Shown here: positions 44,180 to 53,739 of the stretch, piece by piece | Numbering within the stretch: position 1 is the stretch's first letter | How the letters are laid out: every line of letters starts with the position of its first letter | Source of the DNA: Chitinophaga pollutisoli | GTDB lineage: Bacteria; Bacteroidota; Bacteroidia; Chitinophagales; Chitinophagaceae | NCBI RefSeq assembly: GCF_038396755.1 | Contig: NZ_CP149822.1 | Location: 1,612,001 to 1,676,000 of the forward strand | DNA length: 64,000 nucleotides | Direction of reading: 5' to 3' | Program-made: the position numbers and the translations under genes | The notes under the pieces: generated by a model | The model's database searches: none | Told to the model about the DNA's origin: nothing | The model's input: only the letters and a program-made list of their open reading frames with translations

Positions 44180-45508
44180 ATGTCAACGATAACAAAATCC
44201 AAGATTGATTTGAGCCTCAAGTACAAAGTAAAAGATATGTCTTTGGCTGAGTGGGGCCGTAAAGAAATCCAGCTTGCCGAAGCCGAAATGCCGGGTCTGA
44301 TGGCCCTGCGTGAAGAATACGGCAAGTCCCAACCCCTGAAAGGCGCCCGTATCGCCGGTTGCCTGCACATGACGATCCAGACCGCCGTGCTGATCGAGAC
44401 CCTCGTAGCCCTCGGCGCGGAAGTCCAATGGAGCTCCTGCAACATCTTCTCTACGCAAGACCATGCCGCCGCCGCCATCGCAGCCGCAGGCATCCCTGTA
44501 TACGCCTGGAAAGGCCTGAATGAGGAAGAATTCAACTGGTGCATCGAACAAACCCTGTTCTTCGGCAGCACCGACCGCCCCCTCAACATGATCCTCGACG
44601 ACGGTGGCGACCTCACCAATATGGTGTTCGACGTGTACCCCGAGCTGATCCAGCACATTAAAGGCCTCAGCGAAGAAACCACCACCGGTGTTCACCGCCT
44701 GTACGAGCGCATGAAGAACGGCACCCTGCCCATGCCCGCCATCAACATCAACGACTCCGTTACCAAATCCAAATTCGATAACAAATACGGTTGCCGAGAA
44801 TCCTGCGTAGACGCCATCCGCCGCGCCACCGACGTTATGATCGCCGGTAAAGTTGCCGTGGTGGCAGGTTTTGGCGACGTAGGCAAAGGTTCCGCAGAAT
44901 CCCTCGCCGGCGCCGGCGCCCGTGTAATCGTAACCGAAATCGACCCCATCTGCGCCCTCCAGGCAGCGATGGAAGGTTATGAAGTAAAGAAAATGGCTGA
45001 CGCCGTGAAAGAAGCCGATATCATCGTAACCACCACCGGTTGCCGCGATATCATCACCGGCGAACATTTCAAAGCCATGAAAGATAAAGCCATCGTCTGC
45101 AACATCGGCCACTTCGATATCGAAATCGACGTCGCCTGGCTGAACACCAACTATGGCAACACCAAAGTGGAAATCAAACCGCAGGTAGACAAGTACACCA
45201 TCGACGGGAAAGATATCATCCTCCTCGCCGAAGGCCGCCTCGTGAACCTGGGTTGCGCCACCGGCCACCCCAGCTTCGTAATGTCCAACTCCTTCACCAA
45301 CCAGACCCTCGCCCAGCTTGAGCTCTGGATCAACACGGACAAATACGAAAACAAAGTGTACGTACTGCCCAAACACCTCGACGAGAAAGTTGCCCGCCTC
45401 CACCTGAAGAAAATCGGTGTGGAACTGGACGAACTGACCTCCGCTCAGTCCGAATACCTCGGCATCCCCGTTGAAGGTCCCTTCAAACCGGAATACTACC
45501 GTTACTAA
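44180..45508 (+). CDS. ahcY: Adenosylhomocysteinase
   Basis: A 442-residue S-adenosyl-L-homocysteine hydrolase, which splits SAH into homocysteine and adenosine to keep methylation running. Seen: [15 protein letters not shown] near the N-terminus, the substrate region [15 protein letters not shown], the NAD-binding [15 protein letters not shown], the conserved [11 protein letters not shown] and the C-terminal FKPEYYRY that reaches the neighbouring subunit's NAD site. I chose ATG 44180 because a strong -7 box sits 15 bases upstream. The longer frame would begin before that promoter. A terminator follows the gene. Confidence 0.97.
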   Translation: MSTITKSKIDLSLKYKVKDMSLAEWGRKEIQLAEAEMPGLMALREEYGKSQPLKGARIAGCLHMTIQTAVLIETLVALGAEVQWSSCNIFSTQDHAAAAIAAAGIPVYAWKGLNEEEFNWCIEQTLFFGSTDRPLNMILDDGGDLTNMVFDVYPELIQHIKGLSEETTTGVHRLYERMKNGTLPMPAININDSVTKSKFDNKYGCRESCVDAIRRATDVMIAGKVAVVAGFGDVGKGSAESLAGAGARVIVTEIDPICALQAAMEGYEVKKMADAVKEADIIVTTTGCRDIITGEHFKAMKDKAIVCNIGHFDIEIDVAWLNTNYGNTKVEIKPQVDKYTIDGKDIILLAEGRLVNLGCATGHPSFVMSNSFTNQTLAQLELWINTDKYENKVYVLPKHLDEKVARLHLKKIGVELDELTSAQSEYLGIPVEGPFKPEYYRY

Positions 45509-45530
45509 TCACGGTACCACCGATATCACG

Positions 45531-45561
45531 AAGCAGCCTCCGCAAGGGGGCTGCTTTTTTT
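45531..45561 (+). terminator. Terminator after ahcY
   Basis: AAGCAGCCTCC and GGGGGCTGCTT form an 11-base stem (one U-G) with a GCAA loop and a T run. Confidence 0.85.
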
Positions 45562-45657
45562 GTTCCCGCCAACCCTTTTCATCATCCCGCCGCTACGCTC
45601 GTCATTTTTATCCCTTTTCCCGCAACGATCCTCCTGCATAAATCGTAATTTCGCGGC

Positions 45658-46389
45658 ATGACCAAGCTGAGTGTAAACATCAACAAGTTTGCCACCCTGC
45701 GGAACGCCCGCGGCGGCAATCTTCCGGATATTTTGAAAGTAGCGAAGGATTGCGAAAGCTTCGGGGCCGACGGCATCACCGTTCACCCCCGCCCCGACGA
45801 GCGCCACATCCGTTACCAGGACGTCCGCGACCTGAAACCGCTCGTAACCACCGAATTCAACATCGAAGGCTACCCCTCCCCGGATTTCATGGACCTCGTA
45901 CTCGAAGTGAAACCCGAACAATGCACCCTCGTGCCCGATCCCCCCGGCGTCATCACCTCCAACACCGGCTGGGATACCGTCGGGTACCAGTCTTTCCTGA
46001 AAAACGTGATCTCGACCCTGAAAGCCGCCGGCATCCGGGTGTCTATCTTCCTCAACGCCGACGTCAGCAAAGTGGAAGGCGCTAAAACCGCCGGAGCAGA
46101 CCGCATCGAACTGTACACCGGGCCGTATGCGGAAGAATATGCCAACGCACGCACGCAACCGCAGAACTTCCAGCTGTTCAACGATTATAAGAACACGGCT
46201 TTCGCGGCGTCCGATATCGGGCTGGAAATCAACGCCGGCCACGATCTCAACCTCGATAACCTGCGCTTCTTCAAACTGCACATCCCGCAACTGAAAGAAG
46301 TATCCATTGGCCACGCGCTCGTTTGCGACGCATTGTACTTCGGTCTGGAAAACACCATCCAGCTGTACAAACGCCAGCTGCAGGACTAA
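45658..46389 (+). CDS. pdxJ: Pyridoxine 5'-phosphate synthase
   Basis: A 243-residue TIM barrel that condenses 3-amino-2-oxopropyl phosphate with 1-deoxy-D-xylulose 5-phosphate to pyridoxine phosphate in the DXP-dependent vitamin B6 route. Motifs: [17 protein letters not shown] at the N-terminus, [38 protein letters not shown] and EINAGHDLN, ending in [13 protein letters not shown]. It is normal in length. It stands alone between two terminators. A near match to the -7 box lies about 15 bases upstream. Confidence 0.96.
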   Translation: MTKLSVNINKFATLRNARGGNLPDILKVAKDCESFGADGITVHPRPDERHIRYQDVRDLKPLVTTEFNIEGYPSPDFMDLVLEVKPEQCTLVPDPPGVITSNTGWDTVGYQSFLKNVISTLKAAGIRVSIFLNADVSKVEGAKTAGADRIELYTGPYAEEYANARTQPQNFQLFNDYKNTAFAASDIGLEINAGHDLNLDNLRFFKLHIPQLKEVSIGHALVCDALYFGLENTIQLYKRQLQD

Positions 46390-46402
46390 CCCGCATAAAA
46401 AA

Positions 46403-46427
46403 CAGGCAGCGCACGATGCGCTGCCTG
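46403..46427. terminator. Bidirectional terminator between pdxJ and the ABC operon
   Basis: CAGGCAGCGCA and TGCGCTGCCTG form a perfect 11-base stem with a CGA loop, flanked by A-rich and T-rich runs, between convergent genes. Confidence 0.8.
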
Positions 46428-46459
46428 CCAGATATTTTTCCAAAAGCTGACGCAACCCG

Positions 46460-48169
46460 TCAGCTTTTTACGTCTTTCCAGCCCGTATTCCGGTACGATC
46501 CGTACAACAGGTAAAACGCCGTGCCCGACAATAAGGCGAACCCGGCCAGCATGCCATAATACAAGGCATTGCCTCCTTTCCCTGCCAGCAGCCCCAGCAC
46601 GAAGTGGGCCAGCCCGATAAAAGCCGGGATGATCATCACCAGCAGGTTCCGCATCATCTTCCCCGTATTATTCCCCAAATCCGGTGCTGCGGAGAATGGC
46701 AATTCCCGCAGGATAATCAGCGCATAGAGCAAACTGATCACCAGCACGTTCAGGAATCCCACGATCAGATCCGGGATTACTTTTATACCCCAGATCGCAC
46801 CGGCAAAAAGGGAAATAATGAGATAAACAGGCAACAGGAACTTCACCAGCGCCGCCTTCCAAGCGCCCGCCAATATGCGGCCCGGCGCTTCCAATGGCGA
46901 TGCGAAATATACCCAGGCGGCTTTATATTTTTCCGAATACACCAGGTGCGAAATCGCTGTAATGAAAATGAAACTGCTCATGTAGATGAGGAACAGGTAA
47001 ACCGGGGTTTCCTGTATCTGCCCCCACTGCTGCCGGAACGTGCCACGGTCGGAAAAGAAAATAATGCCCACTCCCATCACAAACACGTAAGCGATCGAGG
47101 GGTAGACTTTCAGTTTGAATTCGCGCGTCCGGGAGGTGAGCAGCCATACCAACTCAAACGATAATTGTTCCTGGCCGTCTTTGGCGAAGAGCCGCGACAT
47201 TTTTTTGTAGAAAGGCACGCTGCTGTCTGCGCGTTTCAGGGATTTCACCACCTTCGGCGCCGGATCGCCCGCGCCCATGCCGGCGATCTTGCGGTTGAAG
47301 CTCGGCGCCAGGAAGCGCACCACCACCCAGAGGCACACCGCCGGGGTCAGGAAAGTCAAAGCGATATCGGCCGCCGTCCCCGGCTGCCACCCTTCCACCG
47401 GCCATGCATACGCGCCGGCAAACCACCAGGTAGGTGTAAATGGCAGCCAGGGATAATCCCCGCTGTTGAAACTGCCTTGAATATCCAGGTTCCGCATTGC
47501 CCTAGGCCCCAGGAAATACACGCCAAACATCACGATCGAAAAGGCGATTTGCATGGAATTGATCACTTCCTTGAACTTCTCCGCGGAAGTGATCCGCAAC
47601 ACCAGCAAATATGCCGTATTGATGAGGAATATCGCGAGGAAAGTGAGCAGCATCGCCAATAACCAGAACCACAGCGCCGGCGCCACCCCATATTCAATCA
47701 AGATGAACACAAACGGTGAAACGCTCATCGGCACCGCGATCTTCGAAATATGCAGCGCAATATGCAGCAAGCGGCTCACCACCAGCGTGCGGTCGCTCAC
47801 CGGTCGCGGCAACAGGATGTAATTATCGCGCGGATCGATCAATACGTAAGAAAAATCCGTGATCAGCGTAATGCACATCGTGAGCAGGTACGCCGAAAAC
47901 CACAGGAACGCCTGCAGCCGCGCATCGGTGGTTACGCTGAAAACGGACAGGTATATCATCCCGATCAGCAACGACAGCACCATCGTGTAGATGGCGCTGT
48001 TGCGCACGGGCTTCGTACTTTGCCGGGAACCGCGGTTGTAAACGTTCGGCCGCCGGTCGTCGATCATGAGCTTGGTGTACAGAATATTCCGCAACTGCGC
48101 CACGTCCACACCCAGCGCGCGCCACAAAGGGTTCAGCCACCCCACCATCACCAGCATCATCTTATTCAT
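46460..48169 (-). CDS. ABC transporter permease-type membrane protein
   Basis: A 569-residue integral membrane protein with about a dozen hydrophobic segments in two halves separated by a charged central loop (KVVKSLKRADSSVPFYKKMSRLF). Its 5' end lies 12 bases after the stop of an ABC ATPase gene on the same strand, so it is the likely permease partner in an exporter of ABC-2 type. No family beyond this is recognised. The substrate is unknown. Confidence 0.8.
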   Translation of the reverse strand: MNKMMLVMVGWLNPLWRALGVDVAQLRNILYTKLMIDDRRPNVYNRGSRQSTKPVRNSAIYTMVLSLLIGMIYLSVFSVTTDARLQAFLWFSAYLLTMCITLITDFSYVLIDPRDNYILLPRPVSDRTLVVSRLLHIALHISKIAVPMSVSPFVFILIEYGVAPALWFWLLAMLLTFLAIFLINTAYLLVLRITSAEKFKEVINSMQIAFSIVMFGVYFLGPRAMRNLDIQGSFNSGDYPWLPFTPTWWFAGAYAWPVEGWQPGTAADIALTFLTPAVCLWVVVRFLAPSFNRKIAGMGAGDPAPKVVKSLKRADSSVPFYKKMSRLFAKDGQEQLSFELVWLLTSRTREFKLKVYPSIAYVFVMGVGIIFFSDRGTFRQQWGQIQETPVYLFLIYMSSFIFITAISHLVYSEKYKAAWVYFASPLEAPGRILAGAWKAALVKFLLPVYLIISLFAGAIWGIKVIPDLIVGFLNVLVISLLYALIILRELPFSAAPDLGNNTGKMMRNLLVMIIPAFIGLAHFVLGLLAGKGGNALYYGMLAGFALLSGTAFYLLYGSYRNTGWKDVKS

Positions 48170-48181
48170 GTACGAGGGGTT

Positions 48182-48952
48182 TTATTGCCCGAGGGCGTTG
48201 ATGAATTGATCCGCCTGCTCGCTCAGCTGCTGCTTGCCGGTAAGCCGGGCAAACACCTGCTCGAGGGTTTCGCCTTCCTGCTGCTGCAACTGCCGGAATG
48301 TACCGTCGGCCACGATGCGGCCTTCGTCGATCAGCACGATCCTGTCAGCCACTTTCTCCACCACGTCCATCATATGCGAGCAATAGAAAATGGTTTTATT
48401 TTCTTTCTTGAGCAGCGTAATAATTTCTTTCACGATGATCACCGCATTGGCGTCCAGGCCGGAAAGCGGCTCGTCGAGGATCACGATCTGCGGGTTGTGC
48501 AGCAACCCTGAAATAATCAGCACTTTCTGGCGCATCCCTTTGGAAAAAGTGTCCATCCGCTGGTCTTTGTTCTCCAGCAGCCCGAAAGCCTGCAGCATGC
48601 GCTGCCCGCGTTCCGCGATAACGGCATCGTCGAGCCCGTACAACTTGCCGGTAAACGAAAGATATTCCATGGGCGTAAGCACTTCATATATCTCCGCATT
48701 TTCAGGTACATAACCCGTGAGGGCTTTAACGGCCAGGGTATCGGTGCGGAGGTCATGCCCCAACACGCTCACTTCTCCCTCAAAATCTCCCTGCAGCCCG
48801 ATGAGAATCTTCACCGTGGTCGACTTACCGGCGCCATTAGGGCCGATGTATCCGATGATTTCGCCCGGACGAACCTCCAGGTTAATGTCTTTCAACACCT
48901 GTTTGTTCCCGAAACTTTTGTGCAGGTTCCGTATGGCGATAACTGGTTGCAT
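48182..48952 (-). CDS. ABC transporter ATP-binding protein
   Basis: A 256-residue nucleotide-binding domain of ABC-2 exporter type. Walker A GPNGAGKST is near residue 38, a signature region SKGMRQKV follows, Walker B is VILDEPLSGLD, and the switch His is in YCSHMMD. I chose the ATG at 48952 (MQPVIAIRNLHKSFG); an ATG two codons upstream is also possible. The long frame to 49090 only adds text antisense-free but overlapping porQ, with no family similarity. It pairs with the permease gene just downstream. Confidence 0.92.
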   Translation of the reverse strand: MQPVIAIRNLHKSFGNKQVLKDINLEVRPGEIIGYIGPNGAGKSTTVKILIGLQGDFEGEVSVLGHDLRTDTLAVKALTGYVPENAEIYEVLTPMEYLSFTGKLYGLDDAVIAERGQRMLQAFGLLENKDQRMDTFSKGMRQKVLIISGLLHNPQIVILDEPLSGLDANAVIIVKEIITLLKKENKTIFYCSHMMDVVEKVADRIVLIDEGRIVADGTFRQLQQQEGETLEQVFARLTGKQQLSEQADQFINALGQ

Positions 48953-50048
48953 GTGCATGTGTATGTTTCCGCGGATTGGGTTTAACGGTCCGCTCTTTTT
49001 CGAAAATACCGATTCCTGCCCACTGTTGCAAAGGAATGCTGGCGCCGATATGGTGAAAACCGATGGAACGCTGGTACCAGCTGCGGGCATACCGCAACTG
49101 GAATTTCTTCACCACCAGTCCCACGCCCATGGAAAAACCGCTCATTCCCCGGCGTTCGGGCAGCGATAATTCCTGTCGGCGAAGATGGTTGTAAGCGCCC
49201 GTCAGCTCAATGTATTTCCCAATGTTCCATTGGCCCGCCAGCACGAAATGCCGGAAGAGATTATCGATCCCGCGGCCTCCCGTTCGCAGGGTGTCGCCGT
49301 TTTCGATTTGCAATTCATCGCGCAGGTCCGGCCCTTCGTAGCGGATATCGAACTGGTGGAGGTGGTGGATGGTGGCCGACAGCTGGATGGGCACATGTGC
49401 GAGCCGTTTCGAAATGCCTATTTGCAGGTCGAAGGGCAGGGTAGCGTTTTCGCCGGGCGCGTATTTGCTGAACTGCGTGCCCATATTGGTGACTACAAGC
49501 CCCGCCTGCCAGCCGCGGGCGCTGTCGGAGAACGTAATCCCCACGTCGGCGGCGATACCGGTGGAGCCGTAATCAAAATATTTGCTGCGGATGTATTTGA
49601 GGGTGAGGCCGTAGTGCCATTTTTCGAGGTAGCGGCGGGAGGCGGTGAGCTGGAAGGAAAAATCCACCGGGCGAAAGCTCCCCATCACATTCCCCGTAAC
49701 GTCTGTATGCGGGATGGTGCCGTACCCCACGTACTGGAGGCTCGCCGCGAAACTGGTGCCGATCCCCGGCGCGTATGCCCCGAAAGCCGTGTGCATGTAT
49801 TTGATACCGCCGTTATAGCCCGCCATGTTCACCTGCAGTTGCCCGCCCATTTCCGGCCGGAGCAACGCGGGATTGAGGAGCGCCGTACTTACATCGCTGC
49901 CCAGGATGGCTACGTTGAGCCCGCCCAGCGCGGTGATCTGCGGCGATGGCGGCAGCTCCAGGAAAGCGTACGATTGCCGCCCGCCCAGCAACTGGGCGCC
50001 GGCGAAAAGGGGAAGCAACAGCCATATGATCAGGAATCGGAGTTTCAC
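48882..50048 (-). CDS. porQ: Type IX secretion protein PorQ, C-terminus possibly frameshifted
   Basis: A 388-residue frame with a signal peptide (ends LFAGAQ) and PorQ hallmarks: LGGRQSYAFLELPPSP, ALGGLNVAI, NPALLRPEM and a beta-barrel body ending near QRSIGFHHIGASIPL. PorQ belongs to the outer-membrane attachment complex that fixes T9SS cargo to the surface. The last ~35 residues are polar, unlike the family, and run 71 bases into the ABC ATPase gene. A five-A run on the coding strand (plus-strand T run at 48996-49000) offers a repair: one more A gives a stop at 48982-48984 and a 355-residue protein that leaves a gap before the next gene. The frameshift is suspected, not proven. Confidence 0.8.
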   Translation of the reverse strand: MKLRFLIIWLLLPLFAGAQLLGGRQSYAFLELPPSPQITALGGLNVAILGSDVSTALLNPALLRPEMGGQLQVNMAGYNGGIKYMHTAFGAYAPGIGTSFAASLQYVGYGTIPHTDVTGNVMGSFRPVDFSFQLTASRRYLEKWHYGLTLKYIRSKYFDYGSTGIAADVGITFSDSARGWQAGLVVTNMGTQFSKYAPGENATLPFDLQIGISKRLAHVPIQLSATIHHLHQFDIRYEGPDLRDELQIENGDTLRTGGRGIDNLFRHFVLAGQWNIGKYIELTGAYNHLRRQELSLPERRGMSGFSMGVGLVVKKFQLRYARSWYQRSIGFHHIGASIPLQQWAGIGIFEKERTVKPNPRKHTHAHATSYRHTEPAQKFREQTGVERH

Positions 50049-50099
50049 AGGCGCATACGCGATTAGGCGGCAAGTTACAACTTGAAGGGTATAAAAAAG

Positions 50100-50131
50100 A
50101 ATAAAGCCACCCTATCACAGATGGCTTTATT
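50100..50131 (-). terminator. Terminator of lon
   Basis: AATAAAGCCA and TGGCTTTATT form a ten-base stem. On the minus strand it is followed by C and six T. It lies about 90 bases past the lon stop. Confidence 0.75.
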
Positions 50132-50216
50132 CAAACCCTTAAACAATCAACATGCGCTCACTTTTCCAAGTGAACGTTGGTGGCACGGCTGTGTCAGGAG
50201 TAACGCACCGTGCGTT

Positions 50217-52619
50217 TTACCTCTTTAATAACGCAGTTTCGAGCACTTGGTTCATTTCGCGCACATAATGGAATTTCAGCCCCTTGATGTAATCGGGGTT
50301 GATATCCGCAATATCTTTTTCGTTCTGCCAGCAAAGGATGATCTCTTTGATACCGGCGCGCTTGGCGGCGAGGATCTTTTCCTTGATACCGCCCACCGGC
50401 AACACCTGTCCGCGCAACGTGATCTCTCCCGTCATCGCCAGGTAGGGCTTCACCCTGCGGCCGGTATACACCGACGCCAGGGCCGTAAGCATGGTAATAC
50501 CCGCACTCGGACCGTCTTTCGGCACCGCCCCTTCCGGAACGTGGACGTGGATGGTCTTTTGCTGGAACGTTTTCGGATCGATTTTATAGTTCAATGCATT
50601 CGCCTGCAGCCAGCTGAGCGCCGTCACGGCTGATTCCTTCATCACATTGCCCAGGTTGCCGGTCAGCTTCAGGTCGCCCTTGCCGTCGGACAGGCTGGAT
50701 TCGATGAACAGGATATCGCCGCCCACGTACGTCCAGGCCAGGCCTACGGCCACGCCGGGAGGATTGCCGGTTTTGTACATCTCATTGCTGTACTTCGGCT
50801 TGCCCAGCGCCTGGATCACCCTTTCTTCCGAAACGGCTTCCTTCGGCGTATGGCCCAGCGCCACGTCTTTGGCGAGCGAGCGCATGATGGCGGCAAACTG
50901 CCGGTCCAGCTCGCGGACGCCGCTCTCGCGGGTATAATGGGCGATTACTTTTTCGATGACTTTATTGGCGAACGACAATTTCACGTGGGCCAGCCCGTGT
51001 GCGTCCTTCTGCTTGGGGATCAGGTGGCGCTTGGCGATCTCTACCTTTTCTTCGATGGAATAACCGCTGAGATCGATGATCTCCAGGCGGTCGCGCAACG
51101 CGATGGGTATGGCGCTCAGGTTATTGGCCGTAGCAATGAAGAGGACCTTGCTCAGGTCGTACTCCAGCTCCAGGTAGTTGTCGTAAAACGTGCTGTTCTG
51201 TTCGGGATCGAGCACTTCGAGCAATGCGGATGCCGGATCGCCGCGATGGTCGCTGCCGATCTTGTCAATCTCGTCGAGGATCATCACCGGGTTGGATGAT
51301 TTCACCTTGCGGATCGTTTGCAGGATACGGCCGGCCATGGCGCCGATATAAGTTTTGCGGTGGCCGCGGATTTCGCTTTCATCGTGCAAACCGCCCAGGC
51401 TGAGGCGCGCGTATTTGCGGCCGATGGCATTGGCGATCGAGCGCCCCAGCGAGGTTTTACCGATACCCGGAGGCCCTACGAAGCAAAGGATCGGCGATTT
51501 CATGTCGCCCTTCAGCTTCAGCACGGCCAGGTATTCGAGAATACGCTCCTTGATCCGGTCCATGCCGTAATGGTCATGATCCAGGACTTTCTTCGCCTTC
51601 TTCAGGTCGTAGCTGTCGATGGTATAGTCCTGCCAGGGCAGGTCGAGCATAAGATCGAGGTGATTGTAAACCACCGAATAATCGGGCGTGCTGGGGTGCA
51701 TGCGCTCCAACTTCTCGATGCCTTTGGTAAAAAGTTCCTTCGCGGCTTCCGGCCATTTCTTGGCTTCCGCCTTGCGCTGCATTTCCTTGATCTCGCGATC
51801 ATTCGCATCGCCGCCCAGCTCTTCCTTAATGGATTTCATCTGCTGCTGCAGGAAGTAATCGCGCTGTTGTTTATCGAGGTCCTGTTTGGTCTTGTTGTTG
51901 ATCTTGTTCTTCAGCTCCGCCAGCTGCAGTTCCAGCTGCAACAGTTTCATCAGCAACTCTGCACGTTGGCGGAGATTGCTGATCTCCAGGATGCGCTGCT
52001 TCTCTTTCACATCGCTGTTCAGGTTGCTGGCAACGAAGTGGATGAGAAAAGGCGCGTTCTCGATATTTTTCAGAATAATGCTGGCTTCCGAAGGCAGGTG
52101 CGGGCTGAGCGCGATGATCTGCGCCGCCAGGTCTTTGATGGAAGAAACGTAAGCGTCGAATTCAGAGTCGTTGGCATCTACCTCATCTGACAGCAATTCG
52201 TATTTGGTTTTGAAATACGGGTCTTCCGTCACGATCTCGGTGATCTTAAACCGCTTGCGCCCCTGTATGATGATGGTGGTGCCGCCGTCCGGCATTTTGA
52301 TGAGCTTTACGATTTTGGCGACGGTGCCCACATCATTGAGGTCGCCCACGCCCGGCTCTTCCACATTGCTGTCTTTTTGTGCGACAACCCCGATCATTTT
52401 GTCAGTTTTATACGCATCGTTCACCGCCTTGATGGATTTATCGCGCCCCACCGTAATCGGGAGCACCACACCCGGGAATAACACGGTATTGCGTAGCGGC
52501 AATAACGCCAGCTCATCAGGTATTTGGTCTTCTTCCTGCCCTTCCCCGTCCTCATTCAGCGGAATGATGGGCATAAACTCCATCTCTTCCTCTGTATTGC
52601 CTAAAAAAAATGTATTCAT
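50217..52619 (-). CDS. lon: Endopeptidase La (Lon protease)
   Basis: An 800-residue ATP-dependent serine protease. It has an N-terminal LON substrate domain (about 40-230, [14 protein letters not shown]), a coiled helical linker, the AAA+ module with Walker [10 protein letters not shown] and Walker [10 protein letters not shown], and the protease domain with catalytic Ser near residue 704 in PKDGPSAG and Lys near 745 in GGIKEK. An acidic N-terminal extension ([10 protein letters not shown]) precedes the LON domain. It degrades damaged and regulatory proteins. It is monocistronic, with its own terminator. Confidence 0.96.
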   Translation of the reverse strand: MNTFFLGNTEEEMEFMPIIPLNEDGEGQEEDQIPDELALLPLRNTVLFPGVVLPITVGRDKSIKAVNDAYKTDKMIGVVAQKDSNVEEPGVGDLNDVGTVAKIVKLIKMPDGGTTIIIQGRKRFKITEIVTEDPYFKTKYELLSDEVDANDSEFDAYVSSIKDLAAQIIALSPHLPSEASIILKNIENAPFLIHFVASNLNSDVKEKQRILEISNLRQRAELLMKLLQLELQLAELKNKINNKTKQDLDKQQRDYFLQQQMKSIKEELGGDANDREIKEMQRKAEAKKWPEAAKELFTKGIEKLERMHPSTPDYSVVYNHLDLMLDLPWQDYTIDSYDLKKAKKVLDHDHYGMDRIKERILEYLAVLKLKGDMKSPILCFVGPPGIGKTSLGRSIANAIGRKYARLSLGGLHDESEIRGHRKTYIGAMAGRILQTIRKVKSSNPVMILDEIDKIGSDHRGDPASALLEVLDPEQNSTFYDNYLELEYDLSKVLFIATANNLSAIPIALRDRLEIIDLSGYSIEEKVEIAKRHLIPKQKDAHGLAHVKLSFANKVIEKVIAHYTRESGVRELDRQFAAIMRSLAKDVALGHTPKEAVSEERVIQALGKPKYSNEMYKTGNPPGVAVGLAWTYVGGDILFIESSLSDGKGDLKLTGNLGNVMKESAVTALSWLQANALNYKIDPKTFQQKTIHVHVPEGAVPKDGPSAGITMLTALASVYTGRRVKPYLAMTGEITLRGQVLPVGGIKEKILAAKRAGIKEIILCWQNEKDIADINPDYIKGLKFHYVREMNQVLETALLKR

Positions 52620-52781
52620 CTGTCAGTTTTAAGTATCGGGACAGAATGTCAGGATCCCTCCTGCATTAGTCCCGGAAAATAGAACATGGCTATATAGTCA
52701 AGATTGATGCCATTGATACCCGGCATGTCAAAATAGGAAAACGCGTGAAGGGGGCCGGGGGTTGCCCGGACGGCAAAAAAA

Positions 52782-52806
52782 GACCGCCCCGTTTCCGGGA
52801 GCGGTC
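52782..52806 (-). terminator. Terminator of the PorT-type barrel gene
   Basis: On the minus strand, GACCGC-T-CCCG pairs with CGGG-GCGGTC around a GAAA loop with one bulge and is followed by seven T. Confidence 0.75.
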
Positions 52807-52827
52807 ATCGCTCAGTTGTAGGTAAAC

Positions 52828-53442
52828 TCAGAGGGTAATACCTACGCCTAATTGAATACTTTGATTCTTCCACTTTTCGGGGTTGGTACCGTCGGCGAAA
52901 GTAATGTCGTTGACGTTGGACAGGCCAATAACGTAGCGGGCGCTGATATTAACGATCGGGAGCTGAAGCCAGAGGCCGCCTACCGCACCGAAGTCGCCGC
53001 CTTTAAAGGCTTCTTTCCCTTCCTGGAACACGTTCCTTTTCTTGCTCGTCATGATCGAGAACTGGGGGCCCACCTGCAGCTTGAAGCGGGGGGATCCGAG
53101 GTCGATGTTCGCCAGAACCGGGATGGAAAGATAATCCAATTTCGGTTTATTGTCATTCACCTGGTTTAATTCGTATTCGGTTTGGAACTCGGAAGTGTTT
53201 TTCACTTCGGTTTTGGAGCTGGAATAAATCAGTTCGGGTTGGATACCGAAACCTTTTACCAGGTTGATCTGCGCGAAGCCGCCCAGGTGCCAGCCGAGTT
53301 TGAAAGCGTCGTCATATCCCGTTCCGTCGATCTTCCCGAGGTTGGCGCCTCCCTTGAAACCGAAACGCACCATTTTCTGGGCTTTTGCAGAGGATACGGT
53401 CAGGCCGGAGATAACAGCAAGGGCCAAAAACAGTTTTTTCAT
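52828..53442 (-). CDS. Outer membrane beta-barrel (PorT family) protein
   Basis: A 204-residue protein with a signal peptide (~21 residues, ending AKAQ) and eight or so amphipathic strands, including FGFKGGANLGKI at the start and YLSIPVLANIDLG mid-protein, then LQVGPQFSIM. It ends in an amphipathic strand (SIQLGVGITL). This is the PF13568-type outer-membrane barrel often labelled PorT family. It is a general family and not necessarily the PorT of type IX secretion. It is monocistronic. Confidence 0.85.
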   Translation of the reverse strand: MKKLFLALAVISGLTVSSAKAQKMVRFGFKGGANLGKIDGTGYDDAFKLGWHLGGFAQINLVKGFGIQPELIYSSSKTEVKNTSEFQTEYELNQVNDNKPKLDYLSIPVLANIDLGSPRFKLQVGPQFSIMTSKKRNVFQEGKEAFKGGDFGAVGGLWLQLPIVNISARYVIGLSNVNDITFADGTNPEKWKNQSIQLGVGITL

Positions 53443-53692
53443 ATATGATATTGTTTAAGTGTTAAGCGGCTTAATTTTATCTTGATGGATTGATTGTGAA
53501 TGGGTTCCACCGGTTAAAAGACGGTTGCCGGACGTCCCACCCCTACACTCGTCGCAAAATCCATGCTAGAAGATGACGGATAAAAGGTTTGGGGGAATCA
53601 TTTCGGGGAACGGACATGGCTATGCCTCAATATCCTTTCAATAGGGGCTTAGTAGGAATACCGTACTAATAGACTTTGGGGGAATAAAAAAA
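53443..53692. other. Intergenic region upstream of the PorT-type gene
   Basis: About 250 bases between the barrel gene and the terminator of the phosphoesterase gene. I see no ORF, RNA or repeat in it, and no clear TANNTTTG box for the barrel gene. Confidence 0.5.
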
Positions 53693-53723
53693 CCGTCTTC
53701 CGGCGAAACATGCAGGAAGACGG
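53693..53723 (-). terminator. Terminator of the metallophosphoesterase gene
   Basis: CCGTCTTCC and GGAAGACGG form a nine-base stem with a 13-base loop. On the minus strand a T run follows. Confidence 0.8.
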
Positions 53724-53739
53724 ACTCAAATAAGTTTGA

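Noticed and set aside
48953..49090. Longer ATPase start at 49090
   Set aside because: The added 46 residues resemble no ABC domain and lie inside porQ; ATG 48952 fits the domain start.
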